From JALGWN01 sp964598025 (GTDB lineage Bacteria; Arandabacterota; Arandabacteria; Arandabacterales; Arandabacteraceae), in the NCBI GenBank assembly GCA_964598025.1, contig CAZRAU010000005.1:8811-72810 (forward strand): DNA of 64,000 bases, written 5' to 3'. This document shows positions 1 through 9,175 of the stretch, piece by piece (the first letter of the stretch is position 1; every line of letters starts with the position of its first letter). The notes beneath the pieces are model-generated. The model worked only from the letters and a program-made list of their open reading frames with translations. It had not been told where the DNA came from and did not search any database. Made by a program: the position numbers and the translations under genes.

Positions 1-3000
1 GTTGAGAAGATAAGCAGAAGTGCTTCAGTCAAGGCCGCGGTCGAAGCGGTCCGGACCGCCGGTGAGCCGGTGAAGCTGAGCGGGCTTCTGGGTTCAAGCG
101 GGTCGGTACTGGTAAGCATCCTTCACCGGCGCTTGGGAGGGACGACGCTCGTTGTCTGTCCCGATGACGCCGATCGAATCAGGGAAGATCTCGAGAGCCT
201 GCTGGGCAGAGACCGGGTCTTCTATTTCCCGGATTGGGAGATACTGCCCTATGACGAATTCTCGCCGCATGATGCCATAGTCGGTACCAGGCTTGAGACC
301 CTTGCTGCGCTTTCGGACGGCAGCCCGGGAGTGGTGGTGGTTCCGGCCAGGGCTTTCCTGCGGAGGATAATGCCGCGTGCGGATCTTGAGAGGTGCCGGC
401 TCCGTATCAAGGCGGGCGGGGCCCTGGGGCCCCAACGGTTGCTCTCGCATCTGCTGGAGTTGGGTTATGCACGCCATCAGATTGTCGAAGATGTCGGCAC
501 TTTCGCCATGCGCGGCGGCATCCTGGATATCTTCCCTCAGGGCCTTGAACACCCCATAAGAATAGAATTCTTCGGGGACAGGATCGAATCAATACGAGAA
601 TTCGACTCCGTTACCCAGCGGTCGGTCGGGAAGGTGGAGGTGGCCGAGATCCTTCCGGCCCGCGAAGTGGTGCTGGATCGTGCGTCGGTGGATCATTTCA
701 TGAAGAGCCTCAAAGGCAGGCGCATCAAGGGACGGAAGATCGAAGAGGCGGCAATCCATGTCAAGGACAGGTTCTTCTTTGAAGGCATGGAGGCCTACGC
801 ACCGCTTTTCTATTCATGCGATGCGACCATACAGGATTACCTGCCGGCGGATGCAACCTGCATCGTTTTTGAAAAGGGCGCTATCGAAGAAAAGGTGCAC
901 AGCATCAAAGCTGAGGCCGAAAACCTCTTCTCCGAAAGACACGGCCGGCAAGCGATGCTGCCTGCCCCGGAGCGGCTCTTCGCCGATCTGGAGGCCGAGC
1001 TTGTACGCGTGAGGGGAAGAACCGTTGAGATCTATGCACTCAAGCCCGATAAGGATGCGCACAAACTGGACTTCAGAAGCCCGGAGTCTTTCGGCGGGAG
1101 CCTCAAGGTCCTGAATTCGGTGCTCGAAGCATCGATCCGCGAAGGCTATGAGACCTTCATTCTTTGCGACAACGTGGGGCAAGTTGAGCGCCTCGAGGAG
1201 GTAGTGGCCCCGGAAGACGGACATGTCACAATCGAGGTGGGGAACTTGAGACAGGGTTTCGTCTTCCCCGACGCCAAGCTCCGGGTTCTTACCGATCACG
1301 AGATATTCGGCCGCTACCGGCGAAGGCCCCGCTATCCGCGGTTCAGGGGCGAGGGGCCGATATCCAGTTACCGGGCGCTCAATCCGGGGGATTTTGTGGT
1401 CCACGTCAATCACGGCATCGGCCAATACGGCGGTGTCCGTGCCCTCACCGTGGAGGGCCGCGAGACCGAATGTGTCCTGGTCTATTACCACGGCGGGGAC
1501 AAGCTCTTCGTGCCCATAGATCAACTGGACCTGCTTCAGAAGTATATCGGCAAAGACGGCGAACCTCCTGCCTTAAGCAAGCTCGGCGGCGTGGCTTGGG
1601 AACGCATCAAGCAGCGAACCAAGAGAGCCATAAAGGAGATGGCCGAGGAGCTCATCCGGATCTACGCTCTGAGGCGGGCCAGGCCGGGCTATACATTCAA
1701 GGCCGACACCAGATGGCAGAAGGAGCTCGAAGCATCTTTCATATACGAGGACACTCCCGACCAGATGCGCGCCACGCAGGAGATCAAGGCCGACATGGAG
1801 AGCCGCAAACCCATGGACCGGCTGGTGTGCGGGGATGTGGGATACGGCAAGACCGAGGTTGCAATAAGGGCCGCCTTCAAGGCGGTGATGGACGGCAAGC
1901 AAGTTGCGGTACTGGTCCCCACGACCGTGCTCGCCCAGCAACACTACTATACTTTCACCGAGCGGCTCGCCGAATACCCTGTGGTCGTCGAGATGCTGAG
2001 CAGGTTCAGGACCCGTAAAGAGCAGAAGCAGATCGTCGAGGGCCTCGGTGCGGGCACGGTGGATATCGTTATCGGTACGCACCGGCTGATTCAGAAGGAC
2101 GTCGAGTTCAAGGATCTGGGGCTCGTGATCGTAGATGAAGAGCAGCGCTTCGGTGTGGCCCACAAGGAGACTTTCAAGAAGATGAGGGCGACGCTTGATG
2201 TTCTCACCCTCACCGCGACTCCTATACCGAGAACGCTTCACATGGCGCTTCTCGGCGCCCGCGACATGTCGGTCATAGACACCCCGCCCAAAGACAGGCT
2301 CCCGGTGGAAACCGAAGTCGTGCAATTCGATGATGAAGTGATCCTGAGCGCGGTCTTACGGGAGCTCGACCGGGGAGGTCAGGTCTACTTCGTCCATAAC
2401 AGAGTCGAGACCATTGCCACGGTGGCAGGCCACGTGGCGGAGATTCTGCCCGAGGCGCGGATAGCCATCGCCCACGGCCGGATGCACGAACGCGAACTGG
2501 AACGCGTGATGCTTGATTTCATCGAACGCAAGTACGATATCCTGGTCTCAACAATGATAGTGGAGTCCGGGCTGGACATACCCAATGTGAACACTATTGT
2601 GGTCAATCGCGCCGACACCCTCGGCCTGGCACAGCTCTATCAGCTCAGGGGCCGGGTCGGCCGGTCGCGCCATCGGGCCTACGCCTATCTCCTGGTTCCC
2701 AAACGCAAGCATCTTACGGATGACCAACGCAAGCGCCTGAAGACCCTGACCGAATTCACCGATCTGGGGTCGGGTTTCAAGATCGCCATGCGGGATCTTG
2801 AAATACGCGGGGCCGGTAACATCCTGGGACCGCAGCAAAGCGGATACATAGCGGAAGTCGGATTCGACCTCTATTGCAGACTTCTGGAAGAAGCGGTCAA
2901 AGAGCTCAAGGGCGAGCCGCTCGAGGCGCGCGTGGCCACCACGGTGGAGACCGATCTCCCCGCCTTCATCCCCGACACCTATGTCGAAGATGCCAAACAA

Positions 3001-3375
3001 CGCGTGATATTCTATAAGCGTTTGGTGGAGACCAGAGAGATCTCCGATGTCGATGATCTCAAAGGGGAGCTCATCGACCGCTATGGCAGGATTCCGGACC
3101 AGGCCCGGAACCTGCTGGAGTTTCAGAAGATAAGGATACTGGCGGGCAAGGCCGGAATCGAGCGTGCCGTCATCAGGGCCTCGACCATCCTGTTAGAGGC
3201 CGAGAAAGCCAAGCGGTTCCCCATGGAAGACATCGAGAGAATCGTCAAGGCCGGGATGGACATAGAGCTCCAGGCTGTGGAGAGGCCGGTCATCAAGTTG
3301 TGTCACGTGCCCGACCGTGGGGCTTCACGCCTTGGCGCCGCAAGAAAGGTATTGAACGCCCTTCTGGGGTTATGA
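1..3375 (+). CDS. mfd: Transcription-repair coupling factor Mfd (5' partial)
   Basis: ATP-dependent DNA translocase that removes RNA polymerase stalled at lesions and recruits UvrA for nucleotide excision repair. The frame is open from base 1: 23 codons precede the first usable start (GTG at 70) and read like the normal Mfd N-terminus, so the gene almost certainly begins outside the window. Counting from GTG 70, a UvrB-like region lies near residues 95-200, the CarD-like RNA polymerase-interaction domain near 439-495, Walker A (GDVGYGKTEV) near 588, the DEEQ box near 689, helicase motif VI near 870, and the TRCF C-terminal domain after about 960. At least 1101 residues is the normal family length. 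It is followed after 31 bases by a secreted isomerase gene. The identification is very secure; only the start is unknown. Confidence 0.97.
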   Translation, partial: VEKISRSASVKAAVEAVRTAGEPVKLSGLLGSSGSVLVSILHRRLGGTTLVVCPDDADRIREDLESLLGRDRVFYFPDWEILPYDEFSPHDAIVGTRLETLAALSDGSPGVVVVPARAFLRRIMPRADLERCRLRIKAGGALGPQRLLSHLLELGYARHQIVEDVGTFAMRGGILDIFPQGLEHPIRIEFFGDRIESIREFDSVTQRSVGKVEVAEILPAREVVLDRASVDHFMKSLKGRRIKGRKIEEAAIHVKDRFFFEGMEAYAPLFYSCDATIQDYLPADATCIVFEKGAIEEKVHSIKAEAENLFSERHGRQAMLPAPERLFADLEAELVRVRGRTVEIYALKPDKDAHKLDFRSPESFGGSLKVLNSVLEASIREGYETFILCDNVGQVERLEEVVAPEDGHVTIEVGNLRQGFVFPDAKLRVLTDHEIFGRYRRRPRYPRFRGEGPISSYRALNPGDFVVHVNHGIGQYGGVRALTVEGRETECVLVYYHGGDKLFVPIDQLDLLQKYIGKDGEPPALSKLGGVAWERIKQRTKRAIKEMAEELIRIYALRRARPGYTFKADTRWQKELEASFIYEDTPDQMRATQEIKADMESRKPMDRLVCGDVGYGKTEVAIRAAFKAVMDGKQVAVLVPTTVLAQQHYYTFTERLAEYPVVVEMLSRFRTRKEQKQIVEGLGAGTVDIVIGTHRLIQKDVEFKDLGLVIVDEEQRFGVAHKETFKKMRATLDVLTLTATPIPRTLHMALLGARDMSVIDTPPKDRLPVETEVVQFDDEVILSAVLRELDRGGQVYFVHNRVETIATVAGHVAEILPEARIAIAHGRMHERELERVMLDFIERKYDILVSTMIVESGLDIPNVNTIVVNRADTLGLAQLYQLRGRVGRSRHRAYAYLLVPKRKHLTDDQRKRLKTLTEFTDLGSGFKIAMRDLEIRGAGNILGPQQSGYIAEVGFDLYCRLLEEAVKELKGEPLEARVATTVETDLPAFIPDTYVEDAKQRVIFYKRLVETREISDVDDLKGELIDRYGRIPDQARNLLEFQKIRILAGKAGIERAVIRASTILLEAEKAKRFPMEDIERIVKAGMDIELQAVERPVIKLCHVPDRGASRLGAARKVLNALLGL

Positions 3376-3406
3376 TAGTTTGGCGCGAAAGGAAGGAGAG
3401 ATTGAT

Positions 3407-5104
3407 ATGACCAAAACGATGCTGATGGCGTGCCTGGTGTTGGTTATGGGGCTAGCGCTTTCCTGTTCCAAGAGTGAGGAGAAGGTGGTTGCCCGCCTGG
3501 GAGATGATGTCATCACTGCCGGCATGATCAAGGATGAATACCTAGCGATAAGCCCGGGGGCGAGGCCGGTACTTGCAACCATCGAAGAACAGGAACAATT
3601 CGTCCGGGACGTTCTGAGCAAGGAGATACTGAAACGGGAGGCCGTCAAGATGGGGTTGGACGTGCTCCCCGAAGTGCAGCAGGCGCGACAGAGCGCAACC
3701 CAGCGCAAGGCCTGGGAGATGTACTACGACGATAGGGTGAGGTCCAAGGTCGATGTATCGGAACAGGAGCTCAAGGACCTATATGATATGCAGCGGTATA
3801 GATACCACCTGGGGTGGATCTTCCTGAGGTCGCGCGCTCTGGCCCGGGAGCTGGCCGCGAGGATTGCGGCGGGCGAGGCCTTCGAGACAATCGCCGCGAA
3901 TCACTCGATCGATGCGTCGAGAAGCAGGGGAGGTGACATCGGCGTGAGGGCCCTCGGCACACTCCCGGCCGGCGTGGAGGAGATGGTCTCCAAGATGGCA
4001 GTGGGTGAGGTCAGCGATCCCATCGAATACGGTGGACACTATATCTTGGTCAAAGTGTACGAGAGGGATGATTCCGAGCCCCCCGACTTCGAGGCCCTCA
4101 GGCAGGGTCTGATATCGATGGTCAGGACCCGCAAGGAGACCGCGCTCCAGCGGGCCCTGGCGGCCGAACTTAAGAGCAAGTACGGAGTCAAGTTCCATGA
4201 TGATGTTGTGAACATGGTCGTTGAGAAGACCCGGGCGCTTTATCCGGGCGTGGCCGCCCCCGGCCTGATACCACAATTCTCGGATGAAGAGATGAGCAGA
4301 GTGCTTGCCGAGTATGATGGCGGTGAATGGCGCGTGAGGACTTACGTTGAACGGGTCACGGCCCAGCCGGAGTACTTGAGACCCGCCTATGGGACGGATG
4401 CCGAGACAATCAAGACCATCGTAGACGATTTTATAGGCGGAGAGCTCTGGATGCGTGAGATCCGGAGTGAGGGGTACGACCAGCGTCCCGAGGTCGTCCG
4501 GGCCGCCGAGCGGGCCACCGAAGAGGCTCTGGTTACGGCGATGTACCAGCAGGTGGTAAAAGATGTCGAGGTGGATGAGCAGAAACTCCAGGATTTCTAC
4601 GACGAGCACAAAGAAGAGCTGGTGAGCGAAGCAGGTGCAAAGCTGGCGGTCATAACCACCGAGACCGAGGCAGAGGCACAGGCGATATATGAAGAGCTTC
4701 AGGCCGGCGGGGATTTCGCCGGTCTGGCCAGGGAGAGGTCCTTTGACGAGATGAGCGGCGAGCAGGGCGGGGAGCTCAGGAGCATACTGTATAACCGGCA
4801 GCTCGAAGCCTTCCCGGATATTCTGGAATTGGTCGAGAGCACAGGGGAAGGCCGTTATTCACGTCCGATCCCCATGCCCGCGGGATTCATGCCCGGCGAG
4901 TACGTTATAATCAAGGTCCTCGATAAGATAGACTCGGAGCAGTTGGGATTCAACGAAATCAAGCAGATGCTTGGGCAGCGTGTGGTCCAGTTGGAGCAAG
5001 ACCAGGCTTTCGGGGCATGGATCGCCGGCAAGATGACCGAGTATGACGTGGAGATCTACCCCGAGCCCCTGAGCGAAATCGACTTCGCCTCGCTCCGCGA
5101 CTAA
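3407..5104 (+). CDS. Parvulin-type peptidyl-prolyl isomerase lipoprotein
   Basis: Predicted periplasmic or outer-membrane-anchored folding factor of the PpiC/SurA/PrsA kind. ATG 3407 is preferred over the in-frame TTG at 3380 because AGGAGAG ends 6 bases before it and the protein then starts with a clean type II signal peptide (lipobox LALSC, Cys20). An SurA_N-like helical region is followed by a PPIase domain around residues 130-235 (GGDIG and GHYILVKV parvulin signatures). A second, more divergent parvulin-like segment lies around residues 410-530 (GGDFAGLARERS, GEYVIIKV). The length of 565 residues and two-domain layout resemble bacterial SurA/PpiD-like chaperones. Substrates are not deducible. 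A separate SurA-like gene lies at 10249. Confidence 0.88.
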   Translation: MTKTMLMACLVLVMGLALSCSKSEEKVVARLGDDVITAGMIKDEYLAISPGARPVLATIEEQEQFVRDVLSKEILKREAVKMGLDVLPEVQQARQSATQRKAWEMYYDDRVRSKVDVSEQELKDLYDMQRYRYHLGWIFLRSRALARELAARIAAGEAFETIAANHSIDASRSRGGDIGVRALGTLPAGVEEMVSKMAVGEVSDPIEYGGHYILVKVYERDDSEPPDFEALRQGLISMVRTRKETALQRALAAELKSKYGVKFHDDVVNMVVEKTRALYPGVAAPGLIPQFSDEEMSRVLAEYDGGEWRVRTYVERVTAQPEYLRPAYGTDAETIKTIVDDFIGGELWMREIRSEGYDQRPEVVRAAERATEEALVTAMYQQVVKDVEVDEQKLQDFYDEHKEELVSEAGAKLAVITTETEAEAQAIYEELQAGGDFAGLARERSFDEMSGEQGGELRSILYNRQLEAFPDILELVESTGEGRYSRPIPMPAGFMPGEYVIIKVLDKIDSEQLGFNEIKQMLGQRVVQLEQDQAFGAWIAGKMTEYDVEIYPEPLSEIDFASLRD

Positions 5105-5116
5105 GGGGTCAGGTCT
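5105..5116. repeat. Partial copy of the GGGGTCAGGTCT intergenic repeat
   Basis: GGGGTCAGGTCT directly follows the stop of the isomerase gene and matches one arm of the palindromes at 20050 and 54623. Only one arm is present here. Confidence 0.45.
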
Positions 5117-5154
5117 CCGTTTGACGGACCTTCGCCGGAGCGCCAAACCGGAGT

Positions 5155-5174
5155 GTCGTGACTCCCGTCGCGGC
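5155..5174. repeat. Mini-hairpin with TCCC loop
   Basis: GTCGTGAC-TCCC-GTCGCGGC folds into an 8-bp stem (two G-U pairs) with a four-base loop. Related hairpins closing on TCCY lie at 23328 and 23393, and a looser one at 19235. It is a member of a dispersed intergenic palindrome family. Confidence 0.5.
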
Positions 5175-5281
5175 GAATGGTGCCCCTCCGAGGCTTACTC
5201 GCATGTGGCGGTCTTGCAGCGTCGGCTCTCCGTAGCCGACCGTTGCACATCTGAATACCGAACCGTAGGATGGAGAGCATA

Positions 5282-6130
5282 ATGGGCCGCAGTATAGGTT
5301 TTTGGGGTTTGGCAATCGTCATCACTCTGACCTCGGCAGTCTATCAACGCGTGACCGGGCCCACTTATCCTGTGAGCGGCACGGTCGAATTCCAAGGCAG
5401 TGAGATCTCCTATGAGTTGCTGAGAAGTCACGGTGGCCCGGGTGATCAGCCGGTCGCCTTGGGTGTGCCCGACAGGTCGATGACCGGAACGCTCGTCTGG
5501 CGCCGCCACAAGACCGGCGATGCCTGGGCGCGGCAGCCGCTACTGCGAGATGACGGCCGTCTTTCGGGCAGCCTGCCCCATCAGCCGCCGGCCGGCAAGA
5601 TCGAATACCATGTTGAATTGACATCGGTCGGCGAGACCCGGATGATCCCGCCGGACGAGAACATCGTGACGCGCTTTAAGGGCGATGTTCCTACAATTGT
5701 GCTGGTCCCTCACGTCCTGTTCATGTTCTTCGGCATGCTGATCTCCACGAGGGCAGGAGTGGAAGCCGTGTCCCGCGGCAGGCGTATGGGGTCCTATGCG
5801 ATTCTGTCAGCGGCCTTGATGTTTGCCGGCGGCATGATCTTCGGTCCCATCGTCCAAAGGTATGCCTTCGGCACCTATTGGACCGGCTTCCCAGTGGGCC
5901 TGGACCTTACGGACAACAAGACCCTGATCGCCTTCGGCACATGGGTGCTGGCCCTGATTGCCGTATGGAGGAATGCCAATGCGCGCTGGTGGATCGTTGC
6001 CGCATCGGCTGTCACATTGGTCATCTTCATGATTCCGCACAGCCTCCAAGGCTCCGAGCTCCAATACACGTCGGCGACTTCGGTGTCGGGCTTGTATGCT
6101 TGCCTCTCACGCCGACCTGCCATGGGATAG
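5282..6130 (+). CDS. Unrecognised multi-pass membrane protein
   Basis: I do not recognise the family. The second of two in-frame ATGs is chosen (5282, not 5270) because GGAGAG at 5272-5277 sits just upstream of it. The 282-residue product has an N-terminal hydrophobic helix (about 5-22) followed by a 110-residue extracytoplasmic domain. Four further hydrophobic segments lie near residues 138-156, 172-192, 217-233 and 240-258. The soluble part contains a beta-rich stretch (residues about 30-130, including IEYHVELTS) that could be an Ig-like fold. It converges on the minus-strand gene ending at 6174, 43 bases away. The ORF and its coding character are secure; function is unknown. Confidence 0.75.
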   Translation: MGRSIGFWGLAIVITLTSAVYQRVTGPTYPVSGTVEFQGSEISYELLRSHGGPGDQPVALGVPDRSMTGTLVWRRHKTGDAWARQPLLRDDGRLSGSLPHQPPAGKIEYHVELTSVGETRMIPPDENIVTRFKGDVPTIVLVPHVLFMFFGMLISTRAGVEAVSRGRRMGSYAILSAALMFAGGMIFGPIVQRYAFGTYWTGFPVGLDLTDNKTLIAFGTWVLALIAVWRNANARWWIVAASAVTLVIFMIPHSLQGSELQYTSATSVSGLYACLSRRPAMG

Positions 6131-6173
6131 TACAGACCTTGTGCCGGGGTTAGCGCGGTGTACTTGCCGTCAA

Positions 6174-8783
6174 TCAGCGGAACATGGCTTTGATGCCGCC
6201 CCAGGTGGTTGGGACGGTACTGCAGGCTTGGCAGGGATCGTCGCCGATCTTGCCGTAAACCCCTGCGCAGAAGGTGACCATCGGGGTCCCGAAATTCTCG
6301 TAGCAACCAAGAACATGGATAGCCCAACTGATGGGGTGGGGCTCTATGCATATGAGCGAAGGTCCAGTGGCATAGATCCATGCCCAGCCGGCGATTGCGG
6401 GTCCGGATTGACATGACATCCAGGCTTGGGACACGCCGTCGCCGGAATGTTCTATGTTGCCGATGGCGAAGTCGCTGCAGCTTGTGAATATGGCGGCCTC
6501 GCAGGAGTCGCTGTCACACCATGAGAGGCCGTACTCGAGCCCCATATACTCCTCCAGATCGAAAAAGACCGGGAAGGCATCGACACTGTAGGCCTCCGAG
6601 GTTGTCCGGATATCGCCGCATTTCGTGATCGTCGGCATATCGCGCGTACACGTCCGACGGTCGTTGTGGTCCATCACGTGAACCGCCGCCTTGAAATCGA
6701 ATTCGCCTCCCTGACACACCGTGACGCTTGAGGCGGCTTCGGTCACGCCCGTCCCGGTACCCTCGATTTCACATCTGTTGTCGATGCGCGATCCGGGTGT
6801 AGCCGTGCTTCTGACTTCCACGACCAGTTCGACGGTGTCTGCCGCGCCTCCGGGAAGTATACCGAGGTCCCACACCACCTTGTGGCTGCCCGCCTCAAAG
6901 ACGCCGCCGTCTGTGGCTGACTTGAACTCCGTGCGCGGGGAGAGATAATCGGTCAGGGTCACATCGTACACGTCATCGGAATTGGCCTGATTGTCATAGG
7001 AAATCGCGTAGGTCATCCCCGCCCCCCGCGATATGCATCCGCCGCCGCGCCCGTCGGTCTTGGCAAGGTTCAGCGGCGCCACGGGGCAGACGTCGACAGC
7101 CGCCTCGGCGGCCGAGGTCGCCACCCCTTCGGCAACGGCCTCACATCGGTTGGTTACAGACGTTCCGGGGGTTGCATCGGCCTTGACCCGGGCTACGATC
7201 TCTATGGTCCCACCCTCACCGGCCGGAAGCGAGGCGATCTCCCAGATTACAGTGTGTGTGGAAGGTTCGTAAGCGCCGCCCGGAGTGGAGGCAATGAACT
7301 CGGTTCCACCCGGAAGAAGATCGGTCAACCGCACACCCTGCAGTTCGGTTGCATTGGGATTCTCATAGGCTATGTCATATACAATGGCGTCTCCCCGATC
7401 GGCGCACGTGCTGTCGATGAGGCCGGTTTTGGTGAGGTCGATGGAAATCAGGTCCGCACACACAATGATGCAATCCGTGACGGCGGTTGTCGATGTCTCG
7501 GAAGCTGTGATCTCGGCCCGATTACATATCTCGGCTCCACCCGTGACGGTGTCCTCGATCCTGGCAAGAACATCGACCTGGCCCGCCTCGCCAGCCGCCA
7601 GGGTGCCTAAGTCCCACGCCACGGCATGGTCGAAGTCGTCGTAGATTCCCCCGCCCGAGCAAGAAACGTATTCGAGATCAGCCGGAAGATCGTCGATCAG
7701 GACGACATCATGGACATCATAGGGATTGGAAGCGTTGTCGTATGAAAGCGTATAGGTCATGCTGTGTCCGGGACTGACACAATTGCTTCCACTGTCATCC
7801 TGCTTGCCGAGGCCGAGCGGCTCGTATATCTGCGGACAGACATCCGTATGTTCCGTCACTTGTGTGGTAGCGGTTTCGTCGCTTGTGATGGTACACCGGT
7901 TCTCCAGAGCTCCTTCCGGTGTGACGAAGTCGCCGACCGTCACCATGACCTCTGCCGTGCCCGAGCTGCCGCCTGCAAGCGTTCCGAGATTCCAGGTGAC
8001 CGTGTGGTCGAAGGCGTCATAGCCACCGCCGGCCGAACAGGAAAGAAACTCGGTCTCAGAGGGCAGGGCATCGGTCAGGACGACGCGGTGGACATCATCG
8101 AGGTTCCGGTCGTTTTGGTATGAGATAACATAGTCGATCGAGTCTCCGGCCGAGACACAAGCGCCCCCCATGCCGTCGTCCTTCTCCAGAGCGAGAGGCA
8201 GGAAGACGGTCTCGCACGGATCGTCTCCGGTCGCGCCGCACACTCCCGCACAGAAGTTCGCGACGGGCTCATCCAATTGCTCGCCGCAATCGATGATGTA
8301 TATGACACCGGTATGGGGGTGCGGGGCCACGCAGATCCGGACCGGTTGGGTGAAATCGATCCAGCCGAACCCCGGAATCAGCGCCGGCGTGGTCTTGCAG
8401 CCGAACCACACCTGGGAGATGCCGTCCCCCGGTTGCGAGATATCGCCTATGTGAAGGTCGCTACAAGTCGTGAACGTGCAGCTCGCCGAACCAGGCCAGG
8501 TGAGTCCGTATTCGACACCGAAGCACTCTTCAATACCAAAGAACACGGGGAATACGTCCACACCACCGCAGCAGCCGCATGTAGTCGATATGCCGTTGCA
8601 GTCTGAGATCACGGGGAAATCCCCGGAGCATGTCCGGGCATCATCATGGGGCAGCAAATGGACGGCAACCTTGGCATCCCGGTTGGCGCCGGCCCAGGCG
8701 GCGCCCGGGGAGACCGCAAGCACCAAGGGCAGTGCCAGGCATATGATTGCTTTCCACACTCCGGGTGTCATCTGCACCACCAT
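6174..8783 (-). CDS. Secreted DUF11-repeat protein with duplicated Cys-rich flanking domains
   Basis: Large exported protein of 869 residues from ATG 8783, which yields a good Sec signal peptide (hydrophobic core IICLALPLVLAV, cleavage near AWAGA). An ATG four codons downstream is also possible, and the longer in-frame reading upstream of 8783 does not look like a signal peptide. After the signal comes a Cys-rich domain of about 140 residues, then four DUF11-type repeats of roughly 115-125 residues (each with LTD-LP-TEF, a GG-YD-HTV-W-LG-L-G block and an N-R-C-x-I end). A second copy of the Cys-rich domain follows (shared DVFPVFF, EYGL, GDGxSQ, FCAGV, GDDPC). It ends TWGGIKAMFR, a tail shared with the PD40 proteins at 48.9-53.0 kb. 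Likely surface-exposed or secreted; no enzymatic motif seen. Confidence 0.85.
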   Translation of the reverse strand: MVVQMTPGVWKAIICLALPLVLAVSPGAAWAGANRDAKVAVHLLPHDDARTCSGDFPVISDCNGISTTCGCCGGVDVFPVFFGIEECFGVEYGLTWPGSASCTFTTCSDLHIGDISQPGDGISQVWFGCKTTPALIPGFGWIDFTQPVRICVAPHPHTGVIYIIDCGEQLDEPVANFCAGVCGATGDDPCETVFLPLALEKDDGMGGACVSAGDSIDYVISYQNDRNLDDVHRVVLTDALPSETEFLSCSAGGGYDAFDHTVTWNLGTLAGGSSGTAEVMVTVGDFVTPEGALENRCTITSDETATTQVTEHTDVCPQIYEPLGLGKQDDSGSNCVSPGHSMTYTLSYDNASNPYDVHDVVLIDDLPADLEYVSCSGGGIYDDFDHAVAWDLGTLAAGEAGQVDVLARIEDTVTGGAEICNRAEITASETSTTAVTDCIIVCADLISIDLTKTGLIDSTCADRGDAIVYDIAYENPNATELQGVRLTDLLPGGTEFIASTPGGAYEPSTHTVIWEIASLPAGEGGTIEIVARVKADATPGTSVTNRCEAVAEGVATSAAEAAVDVCPVAPLNLAKTDGRGGGCISRGAGMTYAISYDNQANSDDVYDVTLTDYLSPRTEFKSATDGGVFEAGSHKVVWDLGILPGGAADTVELVVEVRSTATPGSRIDNRCEIEGTGTGVTEAASSVTVCQGGEFDFKAAVHVMDHNDRRTCTRDMPTITKCGDIRTTSEAYSVDAFPVFFDLEEYMGLEYGLSWCDSDSCEAAIFTSCSDFAIGNIEHSGDGVSQAWMSCQSGPAIAGWAWIYATGPSLICIEPHPISWAIHVLGCYENFGTPMVTFCAGVYGKIGDDPCQACSTVPTTWGGIKAMFR

Positions 8784-9175
8784 GGTCGACAGGGCCACCC
8801 CCGGCCCCGAGGTTACAGCCGGCACGCTTGCGGCGCCTTTTCTAGAATGGGACCCATGCCCAGCTCCGATTGCCCCAATTATACCATATCGATATCGCCG
8901 ATGTGAAAACAAATCGAGGGGCTACCCATATCCGCAAGGGCTCCGGGCCCGATGTAGGAGCTCAGGCCAAGCAAATCCCGGCCGATGGAGGAGATCGGGC
9001 TCTTCGCAGAATGGTACTATGATGGTCGTGAACGTTCTTCGCGCCGGGGTGTCACCTCCGCATGCGAGGTGCTGTCTGAGTGCAAGCATCTTGCACCATG
9101 GAGCTGTTCCGCGCCCCGACTTTTCTGCCGCTCCCCTGATCTGAATACAGTAGGAAGTTCTGGGATGGGAACCGA
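8784..9175. other. 392-base intergenic region upstream of the DUF11 gene
   Basis: It holds the leader and promoter of the minus-strand DUF11-repeat gene (see 8878-8907). Beyond that I see no gene or clear hairpin. The segment from about 8910 to 9175 has no convincing coding frame, and short ORFs here overlap in several frames. Confidence 0.5.
8878..8907 (-). promoter_or_regulatory. Sigma-70-type promoter of the DUF11-repeat gene
   Basis: On the minus strand TTCACA (8907-8902) is followed 18 bases later by a perfect TATAAT (8883-8878), about 95 bases before the ATG. The spacer contains the self-complementary ATATCGATAT, a possible operator. Confidence 0.6.

Noticed and set aside
3380..3406. 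TTG start for the isomerase lipoprotein
   Set aside because: It would add nine residues ahead of the signal peptide and lacks a ribosome site, whereas ATG 3407 has AGGAGAG at good distance.
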